Assembly (NCBI GenBank): GCA_963733105.1
Contig: CAVTCB010000009.1
Span: 161,736 to 225,735 of the forward strand
DNA: 64,000 nucleotides
Origin: JAFAYN01 sp963733105
GTDB taxonomy: Bacteria > Gemmatimonadota > Gemmatimonadetes > Longimicrobiales > Longimicrobiaceae
Direction: 5' to 3'
Under the pieces are notes generated by a model. The model saw only the letters and a program-made list of their open reading frames with translations. It searched no databases and was not told the DNA's origin. The translations under genes and the position numbers were made by a program. Positions 15,872-64,000 of the stretch are shown here, piece by piece. The first letter of the stretch is position 1, and every line of letters starts with the position of its first letter.

Positions 15872-16713
15872 GAAACATCCTTGTAGGTGGGAGTGAGGCG
15901 ACTCACATTCCCGGCGCAAACACCCTCTTGCCACAGAGGGGATCAGACCTATAAGCTCTCGGACATGGACCTGCACTGTTCAATCTTTTTTGTGTTCGAT
16001 TTAGAGAAACTGTTGCGGAGAAAAGATCGTGTTTCGCTGGGCCGCCACACCACGCGGTCTTCCGCCATCGAGGCCCTCACCTCGCAATCTTACATGGAGA
16101 GGCACATGGGTACGCACGTCTGGCGTGCAATCGGCGCGCTCCTGAAACTCGAGATCGCCCGGTGGCTTCTGCTCACTCATGATCCTCAACGTCCAGACTT
16201 CGATCCCAACCTGAACGGAGACTCTCCTATCTCTCCTTCCGCACCGTAGCCGAGCACGGTATGAAAAGCTAATTGCCGTCGCCCAAAAGGAAAACCTGTT
16301 CCAGCGCCGATGGCCATATGTGGCAGTCGAGTTGGTCTCCGACAAGGACGGGTTCAGCTTCGGCAGGACTTTGACCGTCGGATCCGAGATCCGCTCGACT
16401 ATTCTGCGGAGGTCCGCGTTAAGGATCTCAGTACCAAAGAATTGCATAGCAGCACCGTCTCGTATGACGCTCGGCGGACAGGTCGGCTCGAATTTACTAT
16501 TCCGAGTGGCATGGAGCCATATGTTGAACTTCGACTCGAGAATTTCTTGCATTTGCCGGAATCCGAACGCTAAGTACAATCTTAGGCCGGAAGAGAGCCG
16601 ACTGAATGTATCCGCCTGTAGGTCGACTTACAGCTAAGCGACACTCACAGTAGGTACCACTTGAAGAGTTCAGCATCGGGCACAGCAAGTCATCAGACAA
16701 TGGCACCCGTCGT
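15872..16713. other. Low-GC, mostly non-coding stretch with possible gene debris
   Basis: About 840 bp visibly lower in GC than everything around it, with no intact gene. On the plus strand, protein-like stretches appear in different frames: LTSQSYMERHMGTHVWRA near 16070-16130, VAVELVSDKDGFSFGRTLTV near 16320-16380, and AEVRVKDLSTKELHSSTVSY near 16410-16470, ending at a stop near 16573. These could be one or two decayed genes, or chance. The minus-strand open frame 16001-16579 does not look like a protein. Confidence 0.4.
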
Positions 16714-17040
16714 TCATACAGGGGGACCGATTGCACAGTACACCACCCCGAACTCCGCCCCCAGCTCCCGCCGCACCACCTCCAGCACCTCGTGCGCCGC
16801 CCGCCGGAAGCGCTCCTCCTCCTCCGGCCCCCACGGGCTCGGCCCCGCCGGGTCGTCCCAGTCGAGCGCGCCGTCGTGCCAGGCGGACAGCTCCTCCAGC
16901 CGCTCGCGGGTAGAAGTCGAAAGGGGCAGCAGGTCCTCGATGGGCCCGACGCCGAAGCGCTCGCGCGCCGCGTCGTCGCCGCACCAGAGAACACCGCCGC
17001 CCCATTCGAACATCAGGCGCACCCGGTACTTCGGTCCCAC
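16714..17040 (-). CDS. Small protein of unknown function downstream of the NRPS series
   Basis: A 108-residue protein rich in acidic residues and tryptophan (FEWGGGVLWCGDD, LSAWHDGALDWDDP, PWGPEEEERF), with no signal peptide or membrane segment. I do not recognise the family; similar short acidic proteins occur as uncharacterised orphans. The chosen start is GTG 17040, only 12 bp after the stop of the NRPS module gene and in the same direction. A GAGG-type box overlaps the end of that gene, so the two are probably co-transcribed. A later in-frame ATG at 17013 is an alternative start. A role in the pathway is not shown by the sequence. Confidence 0.6.
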   Translation of the reverse strand: MGPKYRVRLMFEWGGGVLWCGDDAARERFGVGPIEDLLPLSTSTRERLEELSAWHDGALDWDDPAGPSPWGPEEEERFRRAAHEVLEVVRRELGAEFGVVYCAIGPPV

Positions 17041-17052
17041 AGGAAAACGCCT

Positions 17053-20000
17053 CTAACCTCCCAGCTCGCTCCGCAGGTCGCGACGGCGCCGCAGCGCCGC
17101 GCGCCGGTCCTCCACCTCCTCCTCGCTGGTGGTGGGGACCGCGACGGCCTCCTCGGCCTGGGTCAAAAACTCCGCCAGGCTCCGCACCGTCGGGTAGCGG
17201 AAGAGCACCACCACCGACACGTCCTTCGGGAGCTTCCCCGCCAGCCGGTTCCGCACCCGCGCCAGCAGGAGCGAGTGCCCCCCCAGGTCGAAGAAGTTGT
17301 CGTCCAGGCCGACGTCCTCCACCCCCAGCACCTCCCTCCAGGCATCCGCGATCAGCCGCTCCACGTCGCTCAGCGGCGCCGCGTCGCGGGCCTCGCGCTC
17401 CGCGGGCGTCACCGCGTCCGGGGCGGGGAGCGCCCGCCGGTCCACCTTGCCGTTGCGGGTGAGCGGGAGCGCCTCCATCACCACGAACGCCGCCGGGATC
17501 ATGTACCCCGGCAGCTCCCCCTTCAGCGCCCCCCGCAGCGCCTGGACGGAGAGCTGCGCCCCCGGCTCCGGCACCAGGTACGCCACCAGCCGCGACTCCC
17601 CCGGCACGTCCTCCCGCGCCACCACCGCCGCGTCCTCCACCCCCGGCTGGCGCGTCAGCGCCGTCTCGATCTCCCCCGGCTCCACCCGGAACCCGCGGAC
17701 CTTCACCTGCTGGTCCGTGCGCCCCATGAACTCCAGCGAGCCCGTCGCCAGCCAGCGCACCCGGTCGCCCGTGCGGTACACCCGCGCCCCCGGCTCCGCA
17801 CCGAAGGGATCGGGGACGAACTTCTCCGCCGTCAGCTCCGGGCGGTCCAGGTAGCCGCGCGCCACCCCGCTCCCGCCCAGGTGCAGCTCCCCGGGGATGC
17901 CGATGGGCGCCGGCTCCCCCGTGGGGTCCAGCACGTAGGCGCGCGCCCCGCGCACCGGACGGCCGATGGGGACGTGCCGCGAGGCGTCGTCCTCCCCCCC
18001 GCCGGGAGGTCGCACATGGTCGCCACCACCGTGGCCTCCGTGGGGCCGTAGGTGTTCACCAGGCGCACCCGGTCGCCGAAGCTCTCGCGCCAGGCCCGCA
18101 GCCGCTCCGGGAGCGCCCGCTCCCCGCCGATGATCACCAGCCGCAGCCCCGGCGGGAGCTCCGCGCCCCCCTCCCCCGCCAGCTCCGCCGACAGCTCGTG
18201 CCAGTACGCCGTGGGGAGGTCCAGCACCGTGATCCCCCAGTCGCGGCACGCTTCCAGGAAGAGCGCCGCCGAGCCCAGCATCTCCTCGTTGCGGAGCACC
18301 AGGCACGCCCCCGACACCAGCGCCGGGTAGATCTCCTCCGCGCTCGCGTCGAAGTTCACCGAGGCGAACTGGAGCACCCGGTCACCCGCCCCGATCCCGT
18401 ACGCCTCGCGCGCCGTCTCCGTGAACGCCGCCAGCGCCCCGTGCGGCACCAGCACCCCCTTGGGCTTCCCCGTGGAGCCCGAGGTGTAGATCACGTACGC
18501 CGCCGACTCCGGGTGGGTCTCCACCTCCGGCGGCGTGTCCGGCTCCGCGTCGATCCGCTCGCGGTCCGCGTCCAGGAAGACCACGTCCGCCGCCGCGCTC
18601 CCCGGCAGATCCGCGAACAGCCGCTCCTGCGTGAGGAGCACCCGGATTCCCGAGTCCTCCACCAGAAAGGCCAGGCGGTCGCGCGGGTACTGCGGGTCCA
18701 GCGGGACGTAGGCGCCCCCCGCCTTGAGCACCCCCAGGAGCGCCACGATCATCTCCGGCGAGCGCTCCACGCACACCCCCACCCGCGTCTCCGGCCCCAC
18801 CCCGCGCCCGCGGAGGTGGTGCGCCAGGCGGCTGCTCCGGCGGCTCAGCTCCGCGTAGGTCAGCGCCGCCCCCTCGTGCCGGAGCGCCACCTCGTCGGGC
18901 GCGGCCGCCGCCCGCGCGTCCACGCGCAGGTGCACGGGAAGGGCCCCGGGAGCGCCGCCGGCCGACTCGTTCCAGGTGCGGAGCACCCGCGTCCGCTCCT
19001 CGGGAGTGACCAGCGGCAGCTCCGAGACGCGGCGGTCCGGGTGCTCCACGGCCGCGCGCAGCAGGGTGACGAGGTGGTCCGTCAGCCGCACGATGGTGTC
19101 GCGGTCGTACAGGTCGGTGGCGTACTCCCACCCGGCGAAGACCCCGTCGCCCCCCTCGATCAGCGTCAGCGACAGGTCCAGCTTCGCCCGGTCGTGCGTG
19201 GTGTCCAGCGAGCGCATCTCGATCCCGCCCATGGAGTCCCCGCCCATCGGGGCGTTCTGGAGCACCACCAGCACCTGGTAGACGGGGTTGTAGCTCAGGC
19301 TCCGCTCGATGCGCAGCTCCTCCACCAGCCGCTCGAAGGGGAGGTCCTGGTTGGCGTAGTCCTCGAAGGTGCCGTCGCGCACCCGCCCCAGCAGCTCGCG
19401 GAAGGAGGGGTCGCCCGACAGGTCGGTGCGCATGGGGAGGGTGTTGGCGAACAGGCCGATCACCCCTTCCAGCTCCGGCCGGGTGCGGGCGGCGATGGGG
19501 CTCCCCACCACCACGTCGTCCGACCCGGAGTAGCGGGACAGGAGCGCGCTCACCCCGGCCAGGAGCACCATGAAGAGCGTGGCCCCCTCCGCCTGCGCCA
19601 GCGCCTGGACGCCGCCGACCACCCCGGAGGGGATGACCGCGCCGTACACGGCGCCGCGGTACGACTGCTCCGCCGGGCGCGGTCGGTCGGTGGGGAGCTC
19701 CAGAAGCGTGGGGACGCCGCGCAGCCGCTCCTTCCAGTAGGCGATCTGCCGCTCCAGCGCACCTCCCGATAGACGCTGGTTCAGCCACACGGCGAAGTCG
19801 CCGTACTGCAGGCGCGGCGGCGGGAGCGGGGAGGGGTCGCCGCGGTGGAAGGCGTCGTAGATCTGGGCCAGCTCGCGGAAGAAGACGCCCATGCTCCACC
19901 CGTCGCTGGTGATGTGGTGGATCGGCATCACCAGGGCGTGGTCGCGCTCCCCCAGGCGCACCAGGAGGGCGCTGACCAGCGGGCCGCGCGCCAGGTCGGC

Positions 20001-20441
20001 GGGGCGGTTGCGCACCTCGTCCGCGACGCGGCGGACCTCGCGCATCCGCTCCTCCTCGGGGACGCCGGAGAGGTCGCGGTGCTCCACGGGGAGCCGGAAG
20101 TCCTCCAGCACCACCTGCACCGGCTCGCCGTCCACCTCCGGGTAGACGGTGCGCAGCGCCTCGTGCCGGCGCACCAGCTCGTGCAGCGTCCGCTCCAGCG
20201 CGTCGGCGTCCAGCTCGCCCACCAGGCGCATGGCGAGGATGTTGTTGTAGATGCGGCTCTCCGGCTCCAGCTGCTCCAGGAACCAGAGCCGCTTCTGCGC
20301 GAAGGTGAGGGGGATGGGCTCCCCGGGGCGGCGCGGCGAGATGGTCTCCGGCTCCGCGTCGTCGATCCCCGCCTCCTCCAGGAGGAGGGCCAGCAGCTCC
20401 AGGTCCTCCGCGGAGAGCCCGTCCGCCACTCCGCCGCTCAC
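17053..20441 (-). CDS. Single-module NRPS, C-A-PCP, one apparent frameshift
   Basis: Elongation module of about 1129 residues acting after the giant synthetase. The N terminus (SAEDLELLALLLEEAGID) looks like a docking helix. The C domain has HHITSDG. The A domain has IYTSGSTG near 18475 and specificity residues DAEDIGTVV. The PCP has GGHSLLLA near 17265. The two acidic pocket residues (E at 239, D at 278) suggest a basic side chain, an inference. The C-terminal tail after the PCP is charged and carries no thioesterase, reductase or terminal C domain. One G appears to be missing from a G run at 17994-18001: motifs continue in the next frame (HVPIGRP). It starts 76 bp after the giant gene ends, in the same orientation. 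As the last module visible, it leaves the release step unexplained. Confidence 0.9.
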
Positions 20442-20517
20442 CGTGCACCTCCGGCGGCCCGTGTCCGCGCCTGCTCCATGTCCACCATATCGGCTCGTCC
20501 CTTTCCGGGTTCGTGGG

Positions 20518-56382
<35,865 letters not shown>

Positions 56383-56452
56383 GGGGTCGGACTTTCCGGA
56401 GAGAGAGGCACGAAGTCGTAAACCATCCGTCCTTAAAGCGACAGGCGAAGCC

Positions 56453-56482
56453 AACGTAGAAAGCCGTGCCCCCGCTGGTCAA
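56453..56482 (-). promoter_or_regulatory. Candidate promoter of the giant NRPS gene
   Basis: Minus-strand TTGACC (56477-56482) and TACGTT (56453-56458) with an 18-bp spacer, giving a leader of about 65 nt before the ATG at 56382. It lies downstream of the halogenase stop and of a strong hairpin, so the giant gene may have its own transcription start. Confidence 0.45.
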
Positions 56483-56541
56483 GCGGCGGGCGGCGCAGCG
56501 TCCGTTTCACGTAAATCGGCGTCGGAGAGGGGTGGAACGAC

Positions 56542-56569
56542 GGAGGGCCCCGGCGCGCCGGGGCCCTCC
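56542..56569. terminator. Perfect 28-bp GC palindrome between halogenase and giant NRPS
   Basis: The sequence reads the same on both strands and can form a 12-bp stem with a CGCG loop, 26 bp after the halogenase stop. There is no following T run, so it may be a Rho-assisted terminator, an attenuator or an mRNA-stabilising hairpin rather than a classical intrinsic terminator. Confidence 0.5.
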
Positions 56570-56594
56570 TGTCGCCGCGCACCCGCGCGGGCCG

Positions 56595-58064
56595 TCAGAC
56601 CGCGACCATCCCCGGGTCGGGGACGACGCCGACGGGCACCGCCACCCGCACCACCTTCAGCACCGGCTCCGTCACCACGCGGAAGCCCATGGCGGCGGGG
56701 AGGCCCCGCAGGTCCTCCTCCTTGATGAGGTCCGAGAAGGGGGTGGACTCCAGCACCTGCACCTCGCCCACGTCGGTCCCGACGACCTGGTGGCCGTGGT
56801 GCCCCAGGTTCTCGCGCATCCGGGTGGAGACCTCCTGGAGCAGCTCCGTCTGGCGTGCCTCCTTGAGATCCTCGATCCCCGCCACCACGTGCGTGAAGGC
56901 CAGCTTGGCGTCGGCGGCGTTCAGGTCGCCGGTGCTGAGCCGCTGCGCCTCCCAGAAGTAGCTCTCCTTCCCCGAGTACTGGTCGTAGAAGGTGGAGACG
57001 ATCAGCATCCAGCGCAGGTAGTGCTCGCGGTAGCAGGTGCCGTAGAACGCCGTGGCCTCCTCCTCCGTCATTTCCCCGCGGATCACGCTCCCCAGGCAGG
57101 CCGCGGCCAGGAGCCCGCTGTACGTCGCCAGGTGCACCCCGGACGAGAGGAGCGGGTCCAGGAAGGCGGCCGAGTCGCCGGAGAGGAAGAAGCCCGGCCC
57201 GGCGAGCACCTCCGAGAGGTAGGAGTAGTCGCCCTCCGTGCGCAGGTCGGTCACCATCTCCCCGGGCGCGAGCGCCTCCGTCACCAGCGGGGAGCTGGCG
57301 ATCCCCTCCCGGTAGATCTCCATGATCGACGCGGTCTTGCGGCGCTCCTGGAAGTGCTTCTCGTGCAGCACCAGCCCCACGCTGGTGGTCCCGTCGTGCA
57401 GGGGAATCACCCAGAGCCACCCCTCGGGCACCGAGGCCACCAGGATGGGTCCGGTGAGCCCGACGTCGGGGTGGGCCACCCCCTTCCAGTACCCCCACAC
57501 CGCCAGGTTCTGAAAGGCCTCGTTGTGCCGGCGGGAGTGCAGGTATCGGTTGGCCATCACCCCCGACCGACCGGAGGCGTCCACCAAGTAGTCGAAGGCG
57601 ATCTCCCCCCTGGCGGCCTCGCCCGCCACCAGCCGCTGCCAGCTCGCCCGGACCGGGCGGTCGCCGTCGAAGGCGAGGCTCCGCACCGTCACCCCCTCGT
57701 GCACCTTCACCCCCTGGCTCTTGGCGTGCTCCAGGAGGAGCTGGTCGAACTCGTCGCGCTTCACCTGGAAGGAGGAGCGGTACGTCCCCGGGAGCTTGCT
57801 CCAGTCGAAGCACCAGCGCTCGGTACCCCACTCGAAGAACGCCCCCGTCTTCTCCTGGAAGCCGTGCGCCTCCAGCTTCTCGCGGAGGCCCAGGACGTCG
57901 AAGATGTGGTTCAGCGCCACCAGGAGCGACTCGCCGATGTGGTACCGGGGAAACACCTCCCGCTCCAGCAGCGTCACCTCGAAGCCCTGGCGGGCCAGGA
58001 GGGTGGCCGCCGTGGAGCCGGCGGGCCCTCCTCCGATCACGAGCACCTGAGCCTTTCCTTCCAT
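56595..58064 (-). CDS. FADH2-dependent halogenase (BhaA-like, carrier-bound aryl substrate)
   Basis: Flavin-dependent halogenase of 489 residues that would chlorinate or brominate an electron-rich aromatic ring. It has the FAD-binding GGGPAG at 11-16, the FPRYHIGESLL block, the halogenase signature WLWVIP at 216-221, and DPLLSSGVHLATYS. Overall it most resembles halogenases of glycopeptide antibiotic pathways, which act on PCP-bound tyrosine or related residues, rather than free-tryptophan halogenases. The ATG at 58064 has a good AAGGAG box seven bases upstream (58072-58077). It lies between the transporter and the giant NRPS, all in one direction. It needs a flavin reductase, which is not in the window. 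The substrate is not proven; the DI(F/L)H adenylation pockets downstream would fit an arylglycine. Confidence 0.88.
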   Translation of the reverse strand: MEGKAQVLVIGGGPAGSTAATLLARQGFEVTLLEREVFPRYHIGESLLVALNHIFDVLGLREKLEAHGFQEKTGAFFEWGTERWCFDWSKLPGTYRSSFQVKRDEFDQLLLEHAKSQGVKVHEGVTVRSLAFDGDRPVRASWQRLVAGEAARGEIAFDYLVDASGRSGVMANRYLHSRRHNEAFQNLAVWGYWKGVAHPDVGLTGPILVASVPEGWLWVIPLHDGTTSVGLVLHEKHFQERRKTASIMEIYREGIASSPLVTEALAPGEMVTDLRTEGDYSYLSEVLAGPGFFLSGDSAAFLDPLLSSGVHLATYSGLLAAACLGSVIRGEMTEEEATAFYGTCYREHYLRWMLIVSTFYDQYSGKESYFWEAQRLSTGDLNAADAKLAFTHVVAGIEDLKEARQTELLQEVSTRMRENLGHHGHQVVGTDVGEVQVLESTPFSDLIKEEDLRGLPAAMGFRVVTEPVLKVVRVAVPVGVVPDPGMVAV

Positions 58065-58115
58065 GCGTCCGCTCCTTGCGGGTTGGGGTGGCGCTGCGTG
58101 GCGGTGGGGCTCCGC

Positions 58116-59861
58116 TTACACCAGCTTCAGCTCCGGCGCCCCCGCGTGCGCCGCCTCCGCATGCGCCACCTCCGCCCCGCGGGCGAAGAGGCCGTCCGGG
58201 TCGCCGTCGTAGACGAGCTGTCCGAACTCGAGCTTGAGGATGCGGTCGGCGACGCCGTAGTAGCGGTCGTCGTGGCTGATGACGATGACGCTCTTGCCGC
58301 GCGCCTTGAGCTCCGGCAGCAGCTCCCGGTAGAACACTTCCTTGAAGACGGGGTCCTGGTCGGCCGCCCACTCGTCGAAGAGGTAGATGGGCCGGTCCTC
58401 CAGGTAGGCGGTCAGCAGCGCGAGGCGCTTCCGCTGCCCCTGGGAGAGGGCGGTGGTGGACAGCTCGCCCCCCTGCACCTTCACCTTGTGGTCCAGCTCC
58501 AGGCGGGCGAGGTAGCGCCCGGCGCGCGCGTCCGTGTCGGGGGCGTCGAGGCCCAGCAGGGTTTCGAAGAGGTAGAAGTCGGAGAAGATCACCGAGAAGA
58601 GCTGCTGGAAGTCGGACCGGTTCTCGTCCGTCACCACGTTCCCGTCCACGCGGAGCTCTCCCGTCTCGGGGTAGTAGAGCCCCAGGAGCAGCTTGGCGAA
58701 GGTGGTCTTTCCGCTCCCGTTCCCGCCCACCACGAACACCAGCTCCCCCGGCCGCAGCGACAGGTCGATCGGCCCCAGGGTGAAGTGGCCGTCCTCGCGC
58801 TCCTGGTAGTAGGTGTGGGTCACGCCGACCAGCTCCAGGCTGTTCCAGGAGGAGTGCGCCGGCGCGGGCCGGGCCGGAACCGCGTCCCCGTCCCTGTCGT
58901 CGCCGTCCACGGAGAGCGGCCGCGCGCCCGGGAGGTCGGAGTCCAGCGAGAGCCCCAGGTCGCGGACCTTGCGGAAGGCGATCTGGGCCTGGTTCAGCGC
59001 CGGGAAGGTGTTGAGGATCCCCTCGATGGGGGTGACCAGGTAGAGGAGGATCAGCGCGTACCCGGTGAGCGTCTTCAGCTCCACGTCGTACAGCGTGGGG
59101 ATCACGAACACCAGCGACCCGATCAGGGAGAACACCACGAGCTGCCCCCACCCCGCCGCCGCGCTGAAGATGGTGGCGGCCCCCACCAGGTGCCTGCGGA
59201 CCTCGGCCCCGGTCCGGTCCAGGTTGTCGATCATCGCGTCCTGCCGGCCGTGGTGGAGCTTCAGCTCCTTGGAGCCCTCGGTGATGGCGCGGAAGTGCTG
59301 GTACAGCCGGTCCGCCTGCTCACGGAGGAGCTTCTGCCGCCGCGCCCCCGCGGCCATGGGGATCTGGTAGGTGACGGCCCCCACCACCAGCACGGCCAGC
59401 GTGGCCAGGAGAACCGTGCCGGAGAGCCACCCCAGGTACGCCAGCGCCCCCACCACCACCGCCACCTGCACGAACAGCCCCGGGAGCGCCGTGAGGGCCC
59501 CGGTCACCGTGGCGACGTCCCCCGTGAGCGCCGCCAGCAGCTTGGGCGAGCCCGCCTCCTCCAGCCGGCGCAGTGGCGCCTGGAGGATGGCCCGGCTGAG
59601 CTGCTTGCGCATCCGCAGCACGGTGTGCTGGGCCAGCAGCGTCAGCACGTACGAGGAGATCGCCCGCGTGAGCGGGAGCGTCACGCAGAGCGCCACGAAG
59701 CCCCAGACCAGGGTCGGGTCCTGGAGCGGGTTGTCCCGGTACAGCGCTGTGTTGACGAGCGCCAGGAGGCCCGCGTTGGCCGCGCCGCTCGTGATGCCGC
59801 AGACGATGGCGAGCAGGACCAGGATCGGGGAGTTGCGGAAGAGCAGACTGAAGAGTTTCAC
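58116..59861 (-). CDS. Cyclic-peptide export ABC transporter (SyrD/PvdE family)
   Basis: Inner-membrane exporter of 581 residues with fused membrane and ATPase parts, forming homodimers by family precedent. Residues 1-330 or so contain about six hydrophobic segments. The ATPase part has Walker A GGNGSGKTT near 378, signature LSQGQRKRL near 470 and Walker B IYLFDEWAADQDP near 492; the DEWAADQDP form is typical of SyrD/PvdE. The C terminus is a short Ala/His-rich tail. The GTG at 59861 is chosen because the first membrane helix follows directly (KLFSLLFRN); longer open sequence upstream is frame shadow. It lies 51 bp upstream of the halogenase, suggesting one transcript. It probably exports the peptide, or a precursor as PvdE does. 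Confidence 0.9.
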   Translation of the reverse strand: MKLFSLLFRNSPILVLLAIVCGITSGAANAGLLALVNTALYRDNPLQDPTLVWGFVALCVTLPLTRAISSYVLTLLAQHTVLRMRKQLSRAILQAPLRRLEEAGSPKLLAALTGDVATVTGALTALPGLFVQVAVVVGALAYLGWLSGTVLLATLAVLVVGAVTYQIPMAAGARRQKLLREQADRLYQHFRAITEGSKELKLHHGRQDAMIDNLDRTGAEVRRHLVGAATIFSAAAGWGQLVVFSLIGSLVFVIPTLYDVELKTLTGYALILLYLVTPIEGILNTFPALNQAQIAFRKVRDLGLSLDSDLPGARPLSVDGDDRDGDAVPARPAPAHSSWNSLELVGVTHTYYQEREDGHFTLGPIDLSLRPGELVFVVGGNGSGKTTFAKLLLGLYYPETGELRVDGNVVTDENRSDFQQLFSVIFSDFYLFETLLGLDAPDTDARAGRYLARLELDHKVKVQGGELSTTALSQGQRKRLALLTAYLEDRPIYLFDEWAADQDPVFKEVFYRELLPELKARGKSVIVISHDDRYYGVADRILKLEFGQLVYDGDPDGLFARGAEVAHAEAAHAGAPELKLV

Positions 59862-60097
59862 TGGGGTCGGTTCCTTTCGGCTTCGGCGGCAGGATCTCCG
59901 CCGGAGAGCGGAGGATGGCACGGAGAGGACGGCGGCAACGGCGGCGCACGCAGCCGGCTGGTTTCCCGTGGCGCCATCGACGCGGGCGAGGAGGGCGGCC
60001 CGGGTGGTGGACGCAAGCCGGTTCGCGCCGTGTGTCCGAAAGTAACCTCGAAACGCGAAGAGCGCGAGAGGGGCCCCTCCGGCCGCCCTCTTTCCGG

Positions 60098-64000
<3,903 letters not shown>

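Noticed and set aside
16001..16579. A 192-residue minus-strand gene in the low-GC stretch
   Set aside because: It has no start signal and the translation shows no ordered hydrophobic pattern or motif; plus-strand fragments look more protein-like.
17053..17200. A thioesterase at the end of the stand-alone module
   Set aside because: The tail after the PCP is about 50 charged residues without GxSxG.

Overview
The window is very GC-rich DNA dominated by non-ribosomal peptide synthetase (NRPS) genes, almost all on the minus strand. No taxonomic marker gene is present. The base composition, FAAL-type starter, modular synthetases and GC-rich palindromes spread through coding DNA fit a secondary-metabolite-rich bacterium of high GC, such as Gemmatimonadota (Longimicrobium-like), Myxococcota or Actinomycetota; this placement is a guess.

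Left locus (1-11.8 kb, minus strand). A SbnA-like PLP enzyme (first step to 2,3-diaminopropionate) is followed by a FAAL-ACP-C-A(Ser)-PCP starter protein and a second NRPS (C-A-PCP-C-A...) that runs off the left edge. Read in that order, this is a lipopeptide assembly line starting with a fatty acid and serine, probably supplied with diaminopropionate.

Centre (12.0-17.0 kb). A CdaR/PucR-like regulator and a stand-alone receiver protein overlap by four bases. A divergent zinc-ribbon gene follows on the plus strand. A decayed IS630-family element with TA target duplication sits exactly in that gene's stop codon. About 0.8 kb of lower-GC, mostly non-coding DNA comes next, then a small protein of unknown function.

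Right locus (17.0-64.0 kb, minus strand). In transcription order: the end of an NRPS entering from the right edge (..A-PCP-C-A-PCP), a SyrD/PvdE-type cyclic-peptide export ABC transporter, a BhaA-like FADH2-dependent halogenase, and a giant synthetase of about 36 kb (about 11,950 residues, 11 modules, two with embedded N-methyltransferases). A stand-alone C-A-PCP module and the small unknown gene complete the series. One module reads clearly as glycine; several module pairs share unusual, identical specificity codes and are internal duplications. The halogenase and four DI(F/L)H-type adenylation pockets suggest a halogenated, N-methylated peptide.

Seven one-base frame breaks are needed to keep recognised domains in frame (three in the left NRPS, two in the giant gene, one each in the 17-20 kb NRPS and the zinc-ribbon gene). 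Most lie in G/C runs and look like sequencing errors, but true mutations cannot be excluded. No thioesterase, epimerase, MbtH-like protein, SbnB or phosphopantetheinyl transferase is visible, so both lines continue or terminate outside the window.
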